From positions 6,200,001 to 6,264,000 of the forward strand of contig NZ_LT670819.1 of NCBI RefSeq assembly GCF_900129855.1: a stretch of 64,000 nt of DNA, written 5' to 3'. Positions 49,867 through 59,700 of the stretch are shown here, one piece after another (the stretch's first letter is position 1; every line of letters begins with the position of its first letter). This stretch comes from Streptomyces sp. 3214.6. GTDB taxonomy: Bacteria > Actinomycetota > Actinomycetes > Streptomycetales > Streptomycetaceae. A program made the translations under genes and the position numbers. The notes under the pieces were generated by a model, which worked only from the letters and a program-made list of their open reading frames with translations, ran no database searches and had not been told where the DNA came from.

Positions 49867-49894
49867 GTCGGCCTTCGGCCTTCGACAGGCCGAC
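49867..49894 (+). terminator. Terminator after the serine hydrolase gene
   Basis: GTCGGCCT (49867-49874) and AGGCCGAC (49887-49894) form a perfect 8-bp stem with a 12-nt loop, followed by GCTTTA. Confidence 0.7.
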
Positions 49895-49946
49895 GCTTTA
49901 CGCGGCGGCCGCCTCCGCGTCACCGGCCCGTTCTACGGTGACGGCA

Positions 49947-50876
49947 ATGCGCCTGCGAACCGTACTCGCCGCCCTCACCGCCGGCCTGGCGGCGGCCACC
50001 GCTCTGACCGCCGCCGGGCCTGCCCACGCCGCCCCTGCCACGAACACGGCCATCAACCAACGTGAAGACGGCCGCCGGACTGGCGGTGTCGGCCTGCGGA
50101 GCGCCGGTAAGACCGGGAGCGATCCCGGCACAGCGCGAAGAAACAGGAAGCCACGGATTCCCGACCGAACCCCGTGCCGCGTAGCGGCACAGCAACCAGT
50201 CAGGGAAGGCCAGAATCCTCGGGCTTCAGCCCGAGGAGCAAGTCAAAGCCGCGACGGCCGGATCCTGGACCGTCTCCCGGTGCCGTCGTCGCTGCTCGTC
50301 GCGCCCGCCGGCCGCGCCACGTCCAACCAGACCTTCGAGGGCCTGACCCTCCTGCCCGGCGGCCGCACGCTCCTCGCCTCCATGGAGTACGCGATAGCCG
50401 GGGACAGCGCGGGCATCGTCCGCTTCCAGACCTGGAACCGGACCAAGGGCGGCCGCTTCGAGCGCGGCGCCCAGTACGCGTACCGCACGGACTCCGGCCT
50501 CGGCGTCCCCGAGGTCCAGGCCACCCCCGACGGGCGCCTGCTGGTCCTGGAGCGCGGCTTCACCGCCGGCGTCGGCAACACGGTCCGCCTCTACCTGGCC
50601 GACCCGCGCCACGCGACGGACACGAGCGGCGTCGGGAACCTCACCGGCCAGGACGGCGTACGCCTGGTCAAGAAGACCCTGCTGACGGACCTGGTGACCT
50701 GCCCGTCACTGGGAGCGACCGCCAAGCAGCCCCAGCCGAACCCCCTGCTGGACAACATCGAGGGCATGGTGATCACGGGCCACGCCAAGAACCGCCTCAG
50801 GGTGCTCCTGGTCAGCGACGACAACCAGAACGCGGCACAGACGACCCGCTTCTACGACCTGCGTGTACGCGTCTGA
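49947..50876 (+). pseudogene. Phytase-like esterase (PF13449 type) gene with its middle replaced by an IS remnant
   Basis: From the ATG at 49947 a signal peptide is encoded (RLRTVLAALTAGLAAATALT, ending PAHAAPA). After about 36 codons the sequence turns into the tail of an IS200/IS605 element (50058-50246), then resumes as esterase-like phytase: DGRILDRLPVPSSLL, NQTFEGLTLLPGGRTLL, LDNIEGMVITG. The frame stays open to 50876 (309 codons), but the IS part is read in the wrong frame and roughly 100 residues of the normal beta-propeller are missing. It is therefore probably inactive, although an exported hybrid could still be made. Confidence 0.8.
50058..50246 (+). mobile_element. Right end of an IS200/IS605-family element
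   Basis: In the frame from about 50059 it encodes AAGLAVSACGAPVRPGA and a stop after EPRAA, the typical C-terminus of TnpB (OrfB). It ends with the hairpin CCTCGGGCTTCAGCCCGAGG (50217-50236) and AGTCAA, whose TCAA matches the right-end cleavage site of this family. The left end, tnpA and most of tnpB are absent. Confidence 0.8.
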
Positions 50877-50978
50877 CCGACGCCCCCGTTTTGTTGCGGC
50901 GGGATGAAATCCGCCCCGTTCGGCGTTGGTGCCTTCCGGAAGATCAGCTCTGTTCGAAGTCGGAAGGAAGGCATCCGC

Positions 50979-53900
50979 GTGGCAGCGCAGCAGGGGGAGA
51001 CATCGCGAGGCTGGGCACGCCGCCTGGCAGGCTACGCATGGCGTCACCCGACGGACGTCGTTCTCGCGCTCGGCTCCTCCCTGGCCGGCATGGCCGTCAT
51101 GGCCCTGGTCCCGCTGGTCACCAAGGTGATCATCGACGACGTCATCGGCGATCACAGCCGTGACATGGCCCCCTGGGCGGGAGCCCTCCTCGGCGCCGCG
51201 CTCCTCGTCTACGTCCTCACCTACATCCGCCGCTACTACGGCGGCCGGCTCGCCCTCGACGTCCAGCACGACCTGCGGACCGAGATGTTCGAGACGATCA
51301 CCCGGCTCGACGGCCGCCGCCAGGACGAGCTGTCCACCGGGCAGGTCGTGGGCCGCGCCACCAGCGACCTCCAGCTGATCCAGGGCCTGCTGTTCATGCT
51401 CCCGATGACGATCGGGAACCTGCTCCTCTTCCTGATCTCCCTGGTGATCATGGCGTGGCTGTCGCTGCCGCTGACCCTGGTCGCCCTCGCCGTGGCGCCC
51501 GCGCTGGCATACATCGCCAAGCGCAGCCGCACCAAGCTGCACCCGGCGACCTGGTACGCACAGGCGCAGGCGGCGGCGGTCGCGGGCGTGGTCGACGGCG
51601 CCGTCAGCGGCGTCCGCGTGGTGAAGGGCTTCGGGCAGGAGGACCAGGAGACGGGCAAACTGCGCGAGGTCGGCCGCCGGCTCTTCGCGGGCCGGCTGCG
51701 CACCATCCGACTCAACAGCGCGTACACCCCGGCCCTCCAGGCAGTCCCCGCGCTCGGCCAGGTCGCGATGCTGGCGCTGGGCGGCTGGCTGGCCGTGCGC
51801 GGGCACATCACCCTCGGCACGTTCGTCGCGTTCTCCACCTACCTCGCCCAGCTCGTCGGCCCGGTCCGGATGCTCGCCATGGTCCTCACGGTGGGCCAGC
51901 AGGCCCGCGCGGGCACCGAACGCGTCCTGGAGCTGATCGACACCGAGCCGTCGATGACGGACGGCGCCAAGGAACTCCCCGCCGACGCCCCCGCCACCGT
52001 CGAGTTCGACGACGTCTCCTTCGGCTACGACCCCGACCGCCCCGTCCTCGACGGTCTCACCTTCGAGATCCGCCCCGGCGAGACCCTCGCGGTCGTCGGC
52101 TCCTCCGGCTCCGGGAAATCGACGGTCTCCCTCCTCCTGCCCCGCTTCTACGACGTCACCCGGGGCGCCGTCCTCGTCGGCGGCCACGACGTCCGCGAGC
52201 TCACCCAGGACTCCCTGCGGGCCGCGATCGGCCTGGTCCCTGAGGACTCCTTCCTCTTCTCCGACACGGTCCGCGCCAACATCGCCTACGGCCGTCCCGA
52301 CGCCACCCAGGACGAGATCGAGGCCGCCGCCCGCGCCGCCCAGGCCGACCGGTTCATCGCCGAACTGCCCGACGGCTACGACACGACGGTCGGCGAGCAC
52401 GGCCTCACCCTCTCCGGCGGCCAGCGCCAGCGCGTCGCCCTCGCCCGCGCGATCCTCACCGACCCGCGCCTGCTGGTCCTCGACGACGCCACCTCCGCCG
52501 TGGACGCTGCCGTCGAGCACGAGATCCACGAGGCGCTCAGGCAGGTCATGCAGGGCCGCACGACCCTCCTCATCGCCCACCGCCGCTCCACCCTCAACCT
52601 CGCCGACCGCATCGCCGTCCTCGACGCGGGACGCCTCGCCGACCTCGGCACCCACGAGGAACTCCAGGAACGCTCCGCGCTCTACCGCCGCCTGCTCACC
52701 GACCCCGACGGCCTCGGCGGCGTGTCGCCCGGGCACGCCCAGCCGGTCGCGCCCGGCGAGGACACCTCCGTCCGCGACGAGCTGGACGCCGAGTTCGACG
52801 CCGAGCGCGGTGTGACGCCCCGGCTGTGGACCGGCGACCGCGAGCCGAAGGACACCGCCCTGTCCGGGATGCCCGCCACTCCCGAACTCCTCGCCCAGGT
52901 GGAGGCGCTGCCCCCAGCCGTCGACACCCCCGGCATCGACGAGGGGCGGGCCGTCCAGCCGGAGGAGTCGTACGGCCTGCGCAGGCTGCTGCGCGGCTTC
53001 GGCGCGCCGCTGCTGGTCAGCCTCGGCCTGGTCGCCGTCGACGCCGGGATGAGCCTGCTGCTGCCGGTGATGATCCGGCACGGCATCGACCAGGGGGTGA
53101 CGAGGATGGCGCTGGGCGCCGTCTGGGCCGCCTCGCTGCTGGCGCTGCTCGCCGTGCTGGTGCAGTGGTTCGCGCAGACCGGTGAGATCCGGATGACCGG
53201 CCGCACCGGCGAACGCGTTCTGTACACCCTCCGCCTGAAGATCTTCGCCCAGCTGCAGCGGCTCGGACTCGACTACTACGAGCGGGAGTTGACCGGCCGG
53301 ATCATGACCCGGATGACGACCGACGTCGACGCCCTGTCCACGTTCCTGCAGACGGGGCTGGTCACCGCCTTCGTCTCGGTCGTCACCTTCTTCGGCATCA
53401 TGGTCGCGCTGCTGGTGATCGACGTACAGCTCGCGCTGGTCGTCTTCGCGACGCTCCCGCCGCTGGTCATCGCCACCTTCTTCTTCCGCCGGGCGAGCGT
53501 GAAGGCGTACGAGCTCGCCCGCGAGCGGGTGTCGTCGGTCAACGCCGACCTCCAGGAGTCGGTGTCCGGGCTCAGGATCGTGCAGGCCTTCCGGCGCGAG
53601 CGGGACGGCGGGGCGCGGTTCGCGGAGCGCAGCGACAGCTACCGCCAGGCCCGTATCAGGGGCCAGTGGCTGATCTCGGTCTACTTCCCGTTCGTGCAGC
53701 TGCTGTCGTCGGTCGCGGCGGCGGCGGTGCTGATCGCGGGCGCGGGCCGGATCGAGGCGGCGACGCTGACGACCGGCGCCCTGGTGGCGTATCTGCTGTA
53801 CATCGACCTTTTCTTCGCGCCGGTCCAGCAGCTCTCCCAGGTCTTCGACGGCTACCAGCAGGCGACCGTCTCCCTGGGCCGCATCCAGGAGCTGCTCCAG

Positions 53901-54713
53901 GAGCCGACGTCCACGAAGTCCGCCGACGAACCGCTCGACGTCCTCTCGCTGCGCGGCGAGATCGCCTTCGAGGACGTGCACTTCAAGTACGGCGATGAGG
54001 AAGAGGCCCTGACCGGGATCGAGTTGAGCATCCCCGCGGGCCAGACGGTCGCGTTCGTCGGCGAGACCGGCGCCGGCAAGTCGACCCTCGTCAAGCTGGT
54101 GGCCCGGTTCTACGACCCCACCGGCGGCCGGGTCACGGTCGACGGCACGGATCTGCGTTCGCTCGACCTCACGTCGTACCGCCATCGTCTGGGCGTCGTA
54201 CCGCAGGAGGCGTATCTCTTCCCCGGCACCGTCCGTGACGCCATCGCCTACGGTCGGCCCGAGGCCACGGACGCCGAGGTGGAGGCGGCGGCGCGGGCGG
54301 TCGGCGCGCACGAGATGATCGCGACGCTCGACGGCGGCTATCTGCACGAGGTCGCCGAGCGCGGCCGCAACCTCTCCGCCGGTCAGCGTCAGCTGATCGC
54401 GCTGGCCCGCGCGGAACTCGTCGACCCGGACGTCCTGCTCCTCGACGAGGCCACGGCCGCCCTGGACCTGGCGACGGAAGCCCAGGTCAATCAGGCCACG
54501 GACCGTCTCGCAGGCCGCCGTACGACCCTGGTGGTGGCCCACCGCCTGACCACCGCAGCCCGCGCGGACCGCGTCGTGGTCATGGACCACGGCCAGGTCG
54601 TGGAGGACGGCACCCACGACGAGCTGCTCGCCCTGGACGGGCGCTACGCCCGCCTGTGGCGGACCTTCGTCGGCGAGGTCGAGCCCGAGGAGCCGGTGGG
54701 CGCGTCCCGGTGA
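50979..54713 (+). CDS. One-chain ABC exporter (two fused TMD-NBD halves)
   Basis: 1244 residues from the GTG at 50979 (GGAAGGAAGG upstream). Order: TMD1 (about 35-320), NBD1 with Walker A GSSGSGKST (about 373) and LSGGQRQR (about 477), a linker of about 90 residues, TMD2 (about 670-960), NBD2 with GETGAGKST (about 1027) and LSAGQRQL (about 1132). The second signature has Ala in place of Gly, so the sites may not be equal. Bacterial exporters of this class are usually two half-transporters; here they are fused as in eukaryotic P-glycoproteins. Substrate unknown, probably drug or lipid export. Confidence 0.92.
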   Translation: MAAQQGETSRGWARRLAGYAWRHPTDVVLALGSSLAGMAVMALVPLVTKVIIDDVIGDHSRDMAPWAGALLGAALLVYVLTYIRRYYGGRLALDVQHDLRTEMFETITRLDGRRQDELSTGQVVGRATSDLQLIQGLLFMLPMTIGNLLLFLISLVIMAWLSLPLTLVALAVAPALAYIAKRSRTKLHPATWYAQAQAAAVAGVVDGAVSGVRVVKGFGQEDQETGKLREVGRRLFAGRLRTIRLNSAYTPALQAVPALGQVAMLALGGWLAVRGHITLGTFVAFSTYLAQLVGPVRMLAMVLTVGQQARAGTERVLELIDTEPSMTDGAKELPADAPATVEFDDVSFGYDPDRPVLDGLTFEIRPGETLAVVGSSGSGKSTVSLLLPRFYDVTRGAVLVGGHDVRELTQDSLRAAIGLVPEDSFLFSDTVRANIAYGRPDATQDEIEAAARAAQADRFIAELPDGYDTTVGEHGLTLSGGQRQRVALARAILTDPRLLVLDDATSAVDAAVEHEIHEALRQVMQGRTTLLIAHRRSTLNLADRIAVLDAGRLADLGTHEELQERSALYRRLLTDPDGLGGVSPGHAQPVAPGEDTSVRDELDAEFDAERGVTPRLWTGDREPKDTALSGMPATPELLAQVEALPPAVDTPGIDEGRAVQPEESYGLRRLLRGFGAPLLVSLGLVAVDAGMSLLLPVMIRHGIDQGVTRMALGAVWAASLLALLAVLVQWFAQTGEIRMTGRTGERVLYTLRLKIFAQLQRLGLDYYERELTGRIMTRMTTDVDALSTFLQTGLVTAFVSVVTFFGIMVALLVIDVQLALVVFATLPPLVIATFFFRRASVKAYELARERVSSVNADLQESVSGLRIVQAFRRERDGGARFAERSDSYRQARIRGQWLISVYFPFVQLLSSVAAAAVLIAGAGRIEAATLTTGALVAYLLYIDLFFAPVQQLSQVFDGYQQATVSLGRIQELLQEPTSTKSADEPLDVLSLRGEIAFEDVHFKYGDEEEALTGIELSIPAGQTVAFVGETGAGKSTLVKLVARFYDPTGGRVTVDGTDLRSLDLTSYRHRLGVVPQEAYLFPGTVRDAIAYGRPEATDAEVEAAARAVGAHEMIATLDGGYLHEVAERGRNLSAGQRQLIALARAELVDPDVLLLDEATAALDLATEAQVNQATDRLAGRRTTLVVAHRLTTAARADRVVVMDHGQVVEDGTHDELLALDGRYARLWRTFVGEVEPEEPVGASR

Positions 54714-54828
54714 CGACCGTGCAACCATCCGACACACGTCCTGCGTCCGTACATCTGTACGGCAATCGCGAGTGAGGCCGGGGGGACGCGGCCGTCGCGT
54801 ACGGCGAACGTGGGAGGGGACGGGGACC

Positions 54829-55230
54829 GTGGGCAAAGGTGCGAGGAGTGCGGCGGCGCGGCGGCTGGGGGTGGGACTGGCCGTGCTGATCGCGGGCGTA
54901 CTGCTGGCCGTCGTGGCGCCGGGGAGCGCCCAGGCGGCGCCGTCCACGACCTGCGCGGGCCACAAGGTGCGCACCCTGTCGTTCTCCACCGGCTCGGTGC
55001 TGGTCTACAGGAACAACAACCTGCTCTGCGCCGTCACCGTCCAGAAGCACCCCGGCACGGTGCGGCTGATGTCGGTGAGCGTGCAGGCGCGCGGCCATGT
55101 CGCCGTCACCAAGTCCTGGAAGCACACCCGTACCTCCCCCTCCGTGACCGTCTACGCGGGACACCGGTGTGTGCGGGTGACGGGTGCGGTGGGGGCCGGC
55201 AGATACAGCTCGGGCTGGCTCCTCTGCTGA
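54829..55230 (+). CDS. Small secreted hypothetical protein
   Basis: 133 residues from a GTG at 54829 (GGGAGGGGACGGGG upstream). Signal peptide with hydrophobic core VGLAVLIAGVLLAVVAPGSAQA. The mature part is about 90 residues, basic, with four cysteines (TTCAGH, LLCAV, HRCVRV, WLLC) that may form two disulfides. No family recognised. It ends 91 bp before a secreted peptidase gene. Confidence 0.7.
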   Translation: MGKGARSAAARRLGVGLAVLIAGVLLAVVAPGSAQAAPSTTCAGHKVRTLSFSTGSVLVYRNNNLLCAVTVQKHPGTVRLMSVSVQARGHVAVTKSWKHTRTSPSVTVYAGHRCVRVTGAVGAGRYSSGWLLC

Positions 55231-55321
55231 CGTTGATCCATCAAGTCCCTCTGGTGTGACGGGTGTTGTCGACGATAGTTTCCGGCGACGCACATCTGTC
55301 TCACAGGGAGGGTGCACGCGC

Positions 55322-56734
55322 ATGCGCAAGGCGCTCAGATGGCTGCTGGCGCTCACCGTGCTCATAGGCACGTTGAGCACGGCGGGCGCGGCCACCGCCG
55401 CGGAGCCGGAGCCGGCCGACATCAAGGACCGGCTTCTCTCGATCCCCGGCATGAGCCTGATCCAGGAGAAGCCGTATCCCGGCTACCGCTACTTCGTCCT
55501 GAACTACACCCAGCCGGTCGACCACCGGCACCCGTCCAAGGGCGTTTTCCAGCAGCGGATCACGGTGCTGCACAAGGACGTCAGCCGCCCCACCGTCTTC
55601 TACACCGGCGGCTACAACGTCTCCACCACCCCCGGCCGCCGCGAGCCCACCCAGATCGTGGACGGCAACCAGGTCTCCATGGAGTACCGCTTCTTCAATC
55701 CCTCCCGCCCCGACCCGGCCGACTGGTCCAAGCTGGACATCTGGCAGGCGGCGAGCGACCAGCACCGCATCTTCCGGGCGCTGAAGAAGATCTACAGCAA
55801 GAACTGGATCTCCACCGGCGGCTCCAAGGGCGGCATGACGGCGACGTACTACGAGCGCTTCTACCCCAAGGACATGGACGGCGTGGTGGCCTATGTGGCC
55901 CCCAACGACGTCGTCAACGACGAGGACTCGGCGTACGACCGCTTCTTCGCCGGCGTCGGCACCAAGGAGTGCCGCGACCGTCTGAACGGCGTGCAGCGCG
56001 AGGCGCTGGTGCGCCGGGAGCCGCTGGAGAAGAAGTACGCGGCGTACGCGGCGGAGAACGGCTACACGTTCACCACCATCGGCACCCTGGACCGCGCCTA
56101 CGAGGCCGTCGTCCTGGACTACGTCTGGGGCTTCTGGCAGTACAGCCTGCTGTCCGACTGCGACACGATCCCCGCGAACGCGGCGACGGCGACGGACGAC
56201 GAGATCTGGACGTCGGTCGACACGATCTCCGGCTTCTCCGCCTACACCGACCAGGGCCTGGAGACTTACACCCCCTACTACTACCAGGCGGGCACCCAAC
56301 TGGGCGCCCCCACCATCCACTTCCCGCACATCGAGAAGCAGTACATCCGCTACGGCTACCAGCCCCCGCGGAACTTCGTGCCGCGCTCGATCCCCATGAA
56401 GTTCCAGCCGTGGGCGATGCGTGACGTCGACACCTGGGTCCGGCACAACGCCCACCACATGCTCTTCGTCTACGGCCAGAACGACCCGTGGGGCGCGGAA
56501 CGCTTCCGCCTGGGCAAGGGCGCGAAGGACTCCTACGTCTTCACGGCCCCCGGCCTGAACCACGGCGCGAACGTGGCGGCCCTGGTCGCGGACCAGAAGT
56601 CCCTGGCGACGTCCCGAATCCTGGACTGGGCAGGCGTCGCACCGTCGGCCGTGTCCCAGGCCAAGCCCCTCGCGAAGTTCGACGCAAAGCTGGACGTCCG
56701 GGACGTGGAACGGGAGCCGGCGCTTCGTCCGTGA
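55322..56734 (+). CDS. Secreted S28/S37-type serine peptidase (tripeptidyl aminopeptidase-like)
   Basis: 470 residues from the ATG at 55322 (AGGGAGGG upstream). Signal peptide to about residue 27. An alpha/beta-hydrolase: the nucleophile Ser is in STGGSKGGMTATYYERFYP (about residue 165), the acid may be in YGQNDPWG and the base His in PGLNHGANVA near the C-terminus. The family releases short peptides from protein N-termini outside the cell. It is convergent with the STAND gene, 16 nt apart. Confidence 0.87.
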   Translation: MRKALRWLLALTVLIGTLSTAGAATAAEPEPADIKDRLLSIPGMSLIQEKPYPGYRYFVLNYTQPVDHRHPSKGVFQQRITVLHKDVSRPTVFYTGGYNVSTTPGRREPTQIVDGNQVSMEYRFFNPSRPDPADWSKLDIWQAASDQHRIFRALKKIYSKNWISTGGSKGGMTATYYERFYPKDMDGVVAYVAPNDVVNDEDSAYDRFFAGVGTKECRDRLNGVQREALVRREPLEKKYAAYAAENGYTFTTIGTLDRAYEAVVLDYVWGFWQYSLLSDCDTIPANAATATDDEIWTSVDTISGFSAYTDQGLETYTPYYYQAGTQLGAPTIHFPHIEKQYIRYGYQPPRNFVPRSIPMKFQPWAMRDVDTWVRHNAHHMLFVYGQNDPWGAERFRLGKGAKDSYVFTAPGLNHGANVAALVADQKSLATSRILDWAGVAPSAVSQAKPLAKFDAKLDVRDVEREPALRP

Positions 56735-56750
56735 CCTCAGTGACGTGACC

Positions 56751-59700
56751 TCAGTGAGTGGGGCAGACCGGACCCACTGACTCGTTGGGGAGGTAGGCGG
56801 CGCGTTCCTGTGGGGTGAGATCGCGGTGGACGACTCGGCAGATCCTCTGGATGGCCTCGGAGGGTTTGGCGGCGGTGTCCGCGTCCCACAGACGCGCCGT
56901 CTTGTCGTCGCTTGCGGTGGCGACGGTGTGGCCGTCGGGGCTGAACGCCACCGCGTTCACCCAGTCGGCGTGGCCGTTGAGCGGGGCGCGGGTCCTGCCG
57001 GTGTGCGCGTCCCACACACGGGCGGTGAAATCGGTGCTGGCGGTGGCGATGAGGCGGCCGTCGCTGCTGAAGGCGACCCCGAAGACTTCGGCGGTGTGCC
57101 CTTCGAGGGTGGCGCGTGGCGTTCCGGTGTCCACGTCCCACAACCACGCTGTCTTGTCGTCGCTTGCGGTGGCGACGGTGTCGCTGTCGGGGCTGAAGGC
57201 CACCGCGTTCACCTCGTCGATGTGTCCCTTGAGGACGGTACGTGGCTTGCCGGTCTTCGCGTTCCACAGGCGAGCGGTCTTGTCGGCGCTCGCGGTGGCG
57301 ATGGTGCGGCCGTCGGGGCTGAAAGCGACTCCGTACACGGTGTCGGTGTGCCCCTGGAGAGTGCGGCGGTAGGCACCTGTGTCCGCGTTCCACAGGCGCA
57401 CGGTCGTGTCGTCGCTTGCGGTGGCGATGGTGTGGCCGTCGGGGCTGAAGGCGACCGCTTCCACCGCGGCGGAGTGTCCTTTGAGGGTGCGGCGATACGT
57501 GCCGGTGCTGGCGTTCCACAGGCGCACGGTCGTGTCGTCGCTTGCGGTGGCGATGGTATGGCCGTCGGGGCTGAAGGCGACCGCTTCCACCGCGGCGGAG
57601 TGTCCTTTGAGGGTGCGGCGATACGTGCCGGTGCTGGCGTTCCACAGGCGCACGGTCGTGTCGTCGCTTGCGGTGGCGATGGTATGGCCGTCGGGGCTGA
57701 AGGCCACCCCTCTCACCGCGCCGGTGTGCCCGGAGAGGATGGGCCCGGGCCGGGCGACGTTCGTGTCCCAAAGGCGTACGACCGTGTCACGGCCGGCTGT
57801 GGCGAGGATGCGGCCATTGGGGCTGAAGGCCACCGCAAAGACGCTGTCGGTGGCGCCGTTGAGGGCGTTCCGGGGCGTCCCGGTGGCCACGTCCCACAGC
57901 CGTACCGGGCGTTCGAGGCCGACGGTGGCCAGGGTGCGGTTGTCCGGGCTGAAGGCAACCCCGACGACCTGTTCGCCGTATCCGCTGAGAGCGATGCGGG
58001 GTTTGCCGGTCGCGTCCCAGAGCTGAGTGACGGAGTCGAATCCGACGGTGGCGATAGTGCGGCCGTTGGGGCTGAAGGCCACCGCGACCACCTGCGCAGT
58101 GTGTTTTCTGAGCACCTTGCGTGGCTTGTGGGTTTCCGCGTTCCACAGAATCGCCGTCGTGTCGTCGCTTGCGGTGGCGATGGTGTGGCCGTCGGGGCTG
58201 AAGGCGACCGCGTTGACGGCGGCGGTGTGCTTGTTGAGGACGGCGCCGGGTCTGCCGGTGTCGGCGTTCCAGAGTCGGATCGTCTTGTCGTCGCTTGCGG
58301 TGGCGATGGTGTGGCCGTCGGGGCTGAAGGCGACCGCGTTGACGGCGGCGGTGTGCTTGTTGAGGACGGCGCCGGGTCTGCCGGTGTCGGCGTTCCAGAG
58401 TCGGATCGTCCTGTCGTCGCTTGAGGTGGCGATCGTGCGGCCGTCGGGGCTGAAGGCCACGGACCACACCTTGCCGGAGTGTCCTTTGAGGATGCGGCGG
58501 AGCTTGCCGGTGCCCACATCCCACAGCCGTACGGTTTTGTCCGCGCCGGCACTGGCGAGGGTGCGGCCGTCTGGGCTGAACGCCACCCGGTACACATCGC
58601 GGGTGTGCCCCGACAGGCGCCGATGCGTCGACAGAAGCGCGGCCATGGTCCGCAGGTCTTCCACGGCCGCGGCGGTGTGATCGCTGCGATATGCCTGGAT
58701 CGCCAGCAGCGACGCGAGATCGGAGTTCGTGCCGCTGACCTCGTTGGACTGCGCCGCCAGCTGCCGGGACAATGCCGCCTGCCGCGCCTCGTTCACCGAC
58801 CGCCACTGCCACACCGCACCCCCCACCGCCAGCAACGCCAGCACCAGCAGCCCCCCGAGCACCGCGTTCAGTCGCCTGCTCCTTCGGATCACGGCCCGTT
58901 GCCGCTGTCGGCTGGCCGTGAGGAACTCCGCGATGTCGGACGGCAGATGGCGTCGCCGTGACCATTCCAGTCCCTCCGCGAGTGCCGTCCCGCTGAGCAG
59001 GTCCCCGGGATCCTTCTCCGTGGACCACCGGGCCTGCCGCTCGCGGATGTGTTCGAGCCACTCCTGGAAGCGGTGGTCCTGGTCGACCCATTCGCGCAGT
59101 GCGCCCCAGTCGCGGATGAGAGCCTCGTGGATCAGCTCGGCGACCGGTTCCCCGGGAGGAGCGCCGGGGTGTTGCGGCGCCCGAAGCGTCTGGGTGGTGA
59201 TGATGCGATGACGCGCCAGCATGGCGATGACGTCGTCGACGGCCGCGTTCTCCCCGTCGGACGTGTCGCTCGGGTCGGCCGCCAGGTCGCGCAGTTCGTC
59301 GAGGGGGACCTGTGTGCGGACGGCCGTGATGTGGTGGCTGGGGTCGGCTGGGTGCACCAGGGAGGTCAGCGTCCGCCGGGCGATGGCCCGTTGCTCTGTG
59401 GACAGTTCGCTCAGGGCGCTGTCGCACCACGTCGTCACGCTTCCGCTGACCGCCCCGATGCGCCGGTACGCCTCGTGGGTCAGGTATCCGTCCTGCCGCC
59501 GCTGCCACAGCTGGCTGAGCGTCATCTCCAGCAGGGGCAGCACGGTGACAGGCGCCTCACGGGTGACGGCCGCTTCGGGCGTGATGTCCAGGACGTCGCC
59601 GATGATCCGCTCGGGCAGTCCCGGCTGGAAGCGGAGCCCCACGTCCAGGGCGGGCAGGACGATGATGTCGTGCAGGTCCTGCTGGCTCAGGGTGCCCGGC

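Noticed and set aside
50706..54989. Open frame of about 1400 codons opposite the ABC exporter
   Set aside because: Composition is that of an antisense shadow (Asp/Arg/Val/Gly-rich, no motifs). The plus strand has both Walker A and signature motifs.
57403..58411. Regularly spaced repeats that might suggest a CRISPR array
   Set aside because: Period is 126 bp, the frame is coding throughout and the units are WD40 repeats; no short repeat-spacer pattern or cas gene is present.
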